Position numbers and translations under genes: made by a program | Shown: positions 60,901 through 64,000 of the stretch, one piece after another | How the letters are laid out: each line of letters starts with the position of its first letter | How positions within the stretch are numbered: position 1 is the first letter of the stretch | DNA from: Eunapius fragilis | Taxonomy: Eukaryota > Porifera > Demospongiae > Spongillida > Spongillidae | Reading direction: 5' to 3' | Assembly: GCA_963681505.1 (NCBI GenBank) | Contig: OY811973.1 | Span: 3,046,136-3,110,135 of the forward strand | DNA: 64,000 nt | The notes under the pieces: generated by a model | Told to the model about the DNA's origin: nothing | The model's input: only the letters and a program-made list of their open reading frames with translations | Database searches by the model: none

Positions 60901-62687
60901 AAGGTCTATCACATTGGAAAGCTTAACCAATCACCAATCAGTCCGTAAGAATAAGACGAGTAATGTCATACCCACGTACAATAGACAAAATGGATGCCAC
61001 ATGTTCAACTGATGTAGCCACGCCTACCCCAGTCACATGACCTCTTGCACTATCACCGGGGTGAAGGTATGTTGCATTGGAAAGCTTAACCAACCAGCAA
61101 TCCATCCGTAAAAGGAAGACAAGTAATGTCATACCCACATACAATAGACAAAATGGAAGCCACATACTCACCTGATGTAGCCACGCCTACTCCAGTCACA
61201 AGACCTCTTGCACTGTCACCGGGGAGAAGGTCTGCTGCATTGGAAAGCTTAACCAACCAGCAATCCGTCCGTGAAAGGAAGACAAGTAATGTCATACCCA
61301 CATACAGTACACAAAATGGAAACCACATGCTCACCTGATGTAGCCACGCCTACCCCAGTCACATGACCTCTTGCACTGTCACTGAGGTGAAGGTCTATGA
61401 CATTGGAAAGCTTAACCAATCACCAATCAGTCCGTAAGAATAAGACGAGTAATGTCATACCCACGTACAATAGACAAAATGGATGCCACATGTTCAACTG
61501 ATGTAGCCATGCCTACCCCAGTCACATGACCTCTTGCACTGTCACCGGGGTGAAGGTATGTTGCATTGGAAAGCTTAACCAACCAGCAATCCATCCGTAA
61601 AAGGAAGACAAGTAATGTCATACCCACATACAATAGACAAAATGGATGCCACATGCTCAACTGATGTAGCCACACCTATCCCAGTCACATGACCTCTTGC
61701 ATTGTCACTGGGGTGAAGGTCTGTCACATTGGAAAGCTTAACCAATCACCAATTTCATACCCATGCACAATAGACAAAATGGATGCCACATACTCAACTG
61801 ATGCAGCCACGCCTACCCTGTTACAAGACCTCTTGCACTGTCACTGGGGTGAAGGTCTGTCACGTTGGAAAGCTTAACCAATTACCAATCTGTCCAAAAG
61901 AGTAAGACAAGTAATGTGATGGCAATAAAGTACAGTGACAAAGATTCCAATAAACAGAAGCATTGGGTATGATGCGACACACGTAGAAATTCACGTTTGT
62001 TCGCCGGACTGTAAAACTACTACAATTGTGAGACTTAACATATCCTAATCCGACTACTGTAACTTTACCTTTTGAATTGAACGCACTTACCATTCATGCG
62101 ATCTTTGAAAACCAATAATTAAAGCATCATTAACAGCAGTTATTATGTATTTCGATGTCAGTCAGTTATACACAAGTGTGTATATCTCGAGGTGTTCACA
62201 CATGGCGGCTGATAGGAATGAATACAGTTATACGCCTGTTATACGTATGGTGTATATCCGAAGTATACCCAAATGCGTATAACCCTATGTATATTGAATA
62301 TATACACATCGAGTATAACTGCCTTTTTCCATAGTGACCTATGATACAGGTGCCTATATTTTTGTCCCTAAAGCTATTCAGATTCTTTACAATGGACACT
62401 ACCACTGGGTTACAGTAGTGTACACAGAAGGAAAGCTGTATTTATGTGACAACCTGGCCAGTGACAAACTGACACAAACCTTGGAAGAATCAATAAGAGT
62501 CTTATTTCAGAACACTTCAGAGGATAATGTGGTAACAATACATCGCTTGCCAGTGCAACAGCAGAAGAAAGAATCTGTGAATTGTGGAATCTATGCCATT
62601 GCTTATGCCTTTCATGCTGCTAATGGTGATGATTTATGCCTGCTGAGCTTTGAAGAAGAACAGATGCGAACTCACCTTTTGCAATGA
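54993..62687 (+). CDS. MULE-associated Ulp1-like C48 protease, interrupted by a CACTA element in its intron
   Basis: The upstream exon (about 54998-55203) encodes the N-terminal part of the protease domain (GCQSTLLCQNKQFVPVNGNG) and ends at a donor GTAAGT (55204). The next exon begins at 62350 after TATGATACAG and continues in frame (AYIFVPKAIQILYNGHYHWV) to a stop at 62685-62687. It carries the His motif YHWVTV, Asp in LCDNL and the Cys motif VNCGIYAIAY. The intron is 7146 bp only because a 7107-bp CACTA transposon sits in it; without that and its 3-bp duplication it would be 36 bp. The sequence resembles the Ginger protease at 47452-48311 (QILYNGHYHWVTV versus QILHNGDNHWVTV). Frame and triad are intact in these exons. 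Confidence 0.82.
55250..55440. repeat. Subterminal GTATAAC repeats, left end of CACTA
   Basis: About a dozen TATAC/GTATA-containing motifs such as CACGTGTATTC, ACACATGTTATAC and GCGTATAAC in both orientations. The right end (62160-62325) has the same motif set. Such short subterminal motifs bind element proteins in known CACTA transposons. Confidence 0.75.
55652..56829 (-). CDS. CACTA accessory protein, divergent to the transposase
   Basis: Likely start ATG at 56827-56829 (MATPPAGRGRQSRTPLTPRN). The first exon runs to a CAG|GTAAGC donor near 56371 and holds a helical segment (SAAVEEIKALLGSEIARINQ, VSALEESLKAIVESH) and a basic KRRRI motif, possibly nuclear localisation. A second exon near 56130-56226 (NCTVVDKIVAEIGPDFDNSD) and a third near 55652-56050 (PWQLWERRSKHLFETEKEFW, poly-Glu, PPPDGLLPWMLAAQ) follow. 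I do not recognise the family. Position within the element, strand and charge suggest a DNA-binding or regulatory partner of the transposase, like second proteins of other CACTA elements. The two start codons are only about 54 bases apart. Confidence 0.65.
56884..59742 (+). CDS. CACTA transposase (TNP2-type), 952 aa, intact, single exon
   Basis: The start ATG at 56884 opens with a zinc-finger-like stretch (YVCMGCNQSVSKATYYRHKI), then an acidic region (about residues 45-110). The TNP2-type domain follows: NVDWFQPF near residue 325, VGCIPGPSEPHNLNP near 360, LLGVACDLPATRKVCGFTGH near 410 with the Cys pair CSKCMK, HVVDAMHNLYLG near 512, and a conserved HLHCHIKE ... WVFPFERFNG block near 655-670. 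These are hallmark motifs of EnSpm/CMC transposases, which cut and paste by an RNase-H-like D,D,E mechanism in the nucleus. There are no stops or frameshifts over 2.86 kb, unlike every other mobile-element gene in the window. It starts 54 bases from the divergent accessory gene. Confidence 0.93.
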   Translation: MNGEGNEYVCMGCNQSVSKATYYRHKIPGVCSRKVTPLRNENATFSEGAESEPELTHSASAEEESAENIFGIESGEVDLEMAGVEVLPGDEEGADVAPDDTSVAEIDVELELTTTPEEMRLNAFVNTLVSFLTFIQLKFGLPDRGLQSLLYLVAFVIETIYALIPSNHILRSLRDKIPTSLYSLRKRAMLPNAGIRQYCVCPKCDTLYSGGNHTIQTCTYIQFPNHPHKSRKAACNASLLKTIKSSSSYKLLPRKLYSYNCIIENVKRLMSRPGFMQLCRAWNDRTVSSGVLTDIYDGGLWNDFRNFQERPFLNFPHNLAFLLNVDWFQPFDHVQYSVGVLYLTILNLPRSQRYLLENVIVVGCIPGPSEPHNLNPYLEPLVEDLLTLWDGVVFKPESYPFPVVIRACLLGVACDLPATRKVCGFTGHTSTQGCSKCMKTFKCNSFGEKLDYSGFYRETWIPRTQVMHNEAVNALGKATCLSQQERIEKMYGVRISALVKLPYFNIIRQHVVDAMHNLYLGTAKHMITIWKEMGLLTSNELDIIQNRVDEMDVPHGIGRIPNKISSKFSSLTADQWRNWTNIYSLYALHNILPSEHYSCWSIFVEASIILSQYSISKEDLKKADEKLILFCQTFETLYGSQSCTPNMHLHCHIKECVLDFGPISSFWVFPFERFNGIMQSFLNNWVSPELQMMKKFISYQNVISFPTSTSAKLDYIQFDEGSSLFGEGSLVQTATDGYERQIFAQNYICPLNSINAVQLKFHTIGPRIFENYFSDDEVKNITNVYSWLYPQFISHPLFVCRTHLQFYDLHAHGEHLISIRARSMRSCTIMAIFPKLGGTIDPEQKVLRFGEVQFFIQHSIQLPNTAITTVHSQTKHLFAKVKWFCQHPGENTVSWPLKIVATDFEPEGPSTFIPVSRIICRCAIAKKQPIAFDCGHDVVNIVCPLFTTVVQL
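59743..60085. other. CACTA 3' UTR region
   Basis: AT-rich, no coding sequence; probably holds the transposase polyadenylation region. Confidence 0.5.
60086..61900. repeat. Tandem array of about 164-bp units inside CACTA, 11-12 copies
   Basis: Each unit contains CATTGGAAAGCTTAACCAAC, CAAGTAATGTCATACCCACA, AATGGAAGCCACATACTCAC, GATGTAGCCACGCCTACCCC and TGACCTCTTGCACTGTCAC. Units occur at roughly 60100, 60262, 60425, 60590, 60750, 60910, 61075, 61240, 61405, 61570, 61730 and 61865. The open frames of 70-87 aa on both strands derive from the repeat and are not genes. Confidence 0.93.
62160..62325. repeat. Subterminal GTATAAC repeats, right end of CACTA
   Basis: Inverted counterpart of 55250-55440, with motifs such as AGTTATACGCCTGTTATACG and GCGTATAACCC up to the terminus at 62336. 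Confidence 0.75.
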
Positions 62688-63054
62688 TATGAGGTCCAAT
62701 GTCTCAAGCCATTTCCAATTATAAGTGACAAAGTTGTTAGGTGCAGAGGAAAGATAATGTTGGTGAATTTAAATGCAAACTAAACTCTCATTGTGTGTCT
62801 TTCAATAATTCAATATTTATATGCGGTCATATGGTTTCAGATGTGTCTAGTACTTTTTATGAAAACGAAAAGTGGACTTTTTTTCAGTGAAATATCTCAC
62901 ACCTGATCATCAAAAGGCATGTGACTCCACAATGCAGAATCTAGCTAACAGCCTTTTCCTGGAGAGACAGGGGACTTAGAACCTACGGTGCACGATGAGT
63001 ACACATATGCATAGTGCAATGGTGCCGTCTTCGTAACTATATGTGTGTTATTAC
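62688..63054. other. 3' region of the MULE Ulp1 gene
   Basis: No gene or repeat recognised; probably 3' UTR and the inner subterminal sequence of the Mutator-like element. Confidence 0.4.
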
Positions 63055-63325
63055 TACAGACCCGGTACCGGCTACTTGCGGTATTGCTGCAAGAGAACCG
63101 GTACCGGTTTTCCAGCCAAAACTGTCTACGGACCCGGTACCGGCACTACATTTATTATATCTACAGAGCCGGTACCGGCACTATAGCCATTTTGTAAGCT
63201 GCCGGTACCGGCTCTCTAGCCAAAACTGTCTACGGAACCGGTACCGGCACTACATGTATTAAATCTACAGAGCCGGTACCGGTACTATAGCCATTTTTTA
63301 GGCTGCCGGTACCGGCTCTCTAGCC
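63055..63325. repeat. Subterminal array of GCCGGTACCGGC palindromes (right), higher-order unit
   Basis: Eight GGTACCGG cores, several as the full GCCGGTACCGGC. They form a higher-order repeat of about 100 bases (GTCTACGG..., CTACAGAGCC..., GCTGCCGGTACCGGCTCTCT) present about two and a half times. It is the counterpart of 50897-51151 and marks the right side of the Mutator-like element. Confidence 0.9.
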
Positions 63326-63479
63326 ACAGCCTATTTTATAAATATATAATGAATGAAACTCCACAATCATGTCTATAGACCTTATTCCTGCGGCACAATG
63401 AATAAATTAAAACATGTGACAGGCAAGTGGCGATGTTAGTTTACGGTGATATACTGAGGAAACATAGACGACCAAAAAA

Positions 63480-63690
63480 AAAAACTCACGAAACAAAGCC
63501 AGAAGAGTGACCATTACCACTAGCCCGTTTAGAAGGATCCAGGGATAGAAGAGTAAGTCTCCTGCGACGTATTGAAGAGGTGGCAAGCGTTTTACCCCAA
63601 TATTCAATGGGCCGTGTAGCGATGGTAAATCTGTGCGCTCATCTGTAGGCCCATAGTTTTGCACAGCAGGATGAAACAACATTTAAATAG
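63480..63690 (-). CDS. Possible exon of an unidentified membrane protein
   Basis: The minus strand is open and contains a hydrophobic, helix-like segment (YPWILLNGLVVMVTLLALFR) followed by TTTC|GTGAGT, a good donor near 63488. A possible acceptor (GGGCCTACAG) lies near 63650. No family is recognised and the frame is short, so this may be chance. It lies outside the mobile-element complex, where host sequence should resume. Confidence 0.25.
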
Positions 63691-64000
63691 TAGGTTGATG
63701 ATTTCTCTAACTGAATATATACTTTAGCACGTGCAAAACATATCGCTGGCAGATTTATAGAAAATACAAGACGAAATAAGCGTAACCAAAGGTGCATATT
63801 TGTGCGCTCATTCTTGATGACGCCCAGTATCAGTTGTTGCATATTTATATAGTTCCATATTCTTAGATGTTTTTACTGACTGAATATGCTAATAGCAACT
63901 CTGTAGCCTTTTATACTCGTCCTGACGGTGGTCATAAAGTTTATAAGTAATCAATTAACTGTAATTGTAAGTATAGTTCTTTCAACTGTGCATGTAAAAG
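63691..64000. other. Right end of window, no gene seen
   Basis: AT-rich sequence without recognisable coding exon, repeat or element. Confidence 0.4.

Larger units (their letters stand above)
55230..62336 (+). mobile_element. CACTA (EnSpm/CMC) DNA transposon, complete, 7107 bp
   Basis: The left end is CACTGTGGAAAAACACAGTT and the complement of the right end is CACTATGGAAAAAGGCAGTT; both are followed by many GTATAAC/TATACAC motifs (55250-55440 and 62160-62325). The 3-bp sequence ACC is present immediately outside both ends (55227-55229 and 62337-62339). CACTA ends and 3-bp duplications are the signature of this superfamily. Contents: divergent accessory gene, intact transposase of 952 aa, and a tandem array of about 164-bp units. 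The uninterrupted transposase and good ends suggest recent insertion. Confidence 0.92.

Noticed and set aside
60093-61675. Repeated frames of 70-87 aa (LPFCVLYVGMTLLVFLSRTD type)
   Set aside because: They recur only because the 164-bp unit repeats; each is broken or short and no start or splice logic supports them.
1-64000. tRNA, rRNA or other structured RNA genes
   Set aside because: No cloverleaf or rRNA-like stretches recognised by eye; a covariance-model search would be needed to exclude small RNAs.

Overview
The window is animal nuclear DNA: spliced genes with short GT..AG introns, two metazoan-type gene families (PAS-domain kinase PASK, and furin/kexin-type proprotein convertases), many CA/TG microsatellites and dense DNA transposons. 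Intron style, gene content and transposon types (DIRS-like, Ginger, Mutator-like, CACTA) would fit an early-branching invertebrate such as a demosponge, but the species is an inference and no marker gene settles it.

Region 1 (1-46.4 kb) is a tandemly duplicated locus, all host genes on the minus strand. The ancestral unit appears to be [PASK]-[proprotein convertase, PC]-[truncated PC pseudogene]. Unit 1 holds the 5' part of a PASK gene (1034-2878, running off the left edge), an intact PC-A model (4479-14395, 710 aa, with a 6.8-kb repeat-filled intron and a 200-N gap) and pseudogene PC-B (16.2-17.5 kb). Unit 2 has a 5'-truncated DIRS-like retrotransposon (17926-about 21695) exactly where a PASK copy is expected, then intact PC-C (23206-28499, 690 aa) and pseudogene PC-D (31.3-32.5 kb). 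Unit 3 has a frameshifted, 3'-truncated PASK copy (33384-40942) interrupted by several mobile elements, then intact PC-E (42698-46434, 689 aa). Three full PC genes were assembled exon by exon; all ten exons join in frame with conserved sizes and keep the Asp/His/Asn/Ser catalytic residues, a dibasic prodomain cleavage site, a P domain, a small Cys-rich repeat and a hydrophobic C terminus.

Region 2 (46.9-63.3 kb) is a mobile-element complex. A complete 3862-bp Ginger-type transposon (46926-50787, TGT..ACA ends, 4-bp CCGG duplication) encodes an H2C2/integrase/GPY protein plus a Ulp1-like protease with a PHD finger. It abuts a Mutator-like element (about 50.8-63.3 kb) whose ends carry clusters of the palindrome GCCGGTACCGGC and which encodes a MULE transposase with SWIM finger, a PHD finger and a second Ulp1-like protease. 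A complete 7107-bp CACTA transposon (55230-62336, 3-bp ACC duplication) sits inside a tiny intron of that second Ulp1 gene; it carries a 952-aa intact transposase, a divergent accessory gene and a roughly 164-bp tandem repeat array.

The rest is foldback elements, MITEs, minisatellites (some in inverted pairs), homopolymer G tracts and shared flanks of the duplicated units. No tRNA, rRNA, CRISPR array or bacterial-style operon was seen.
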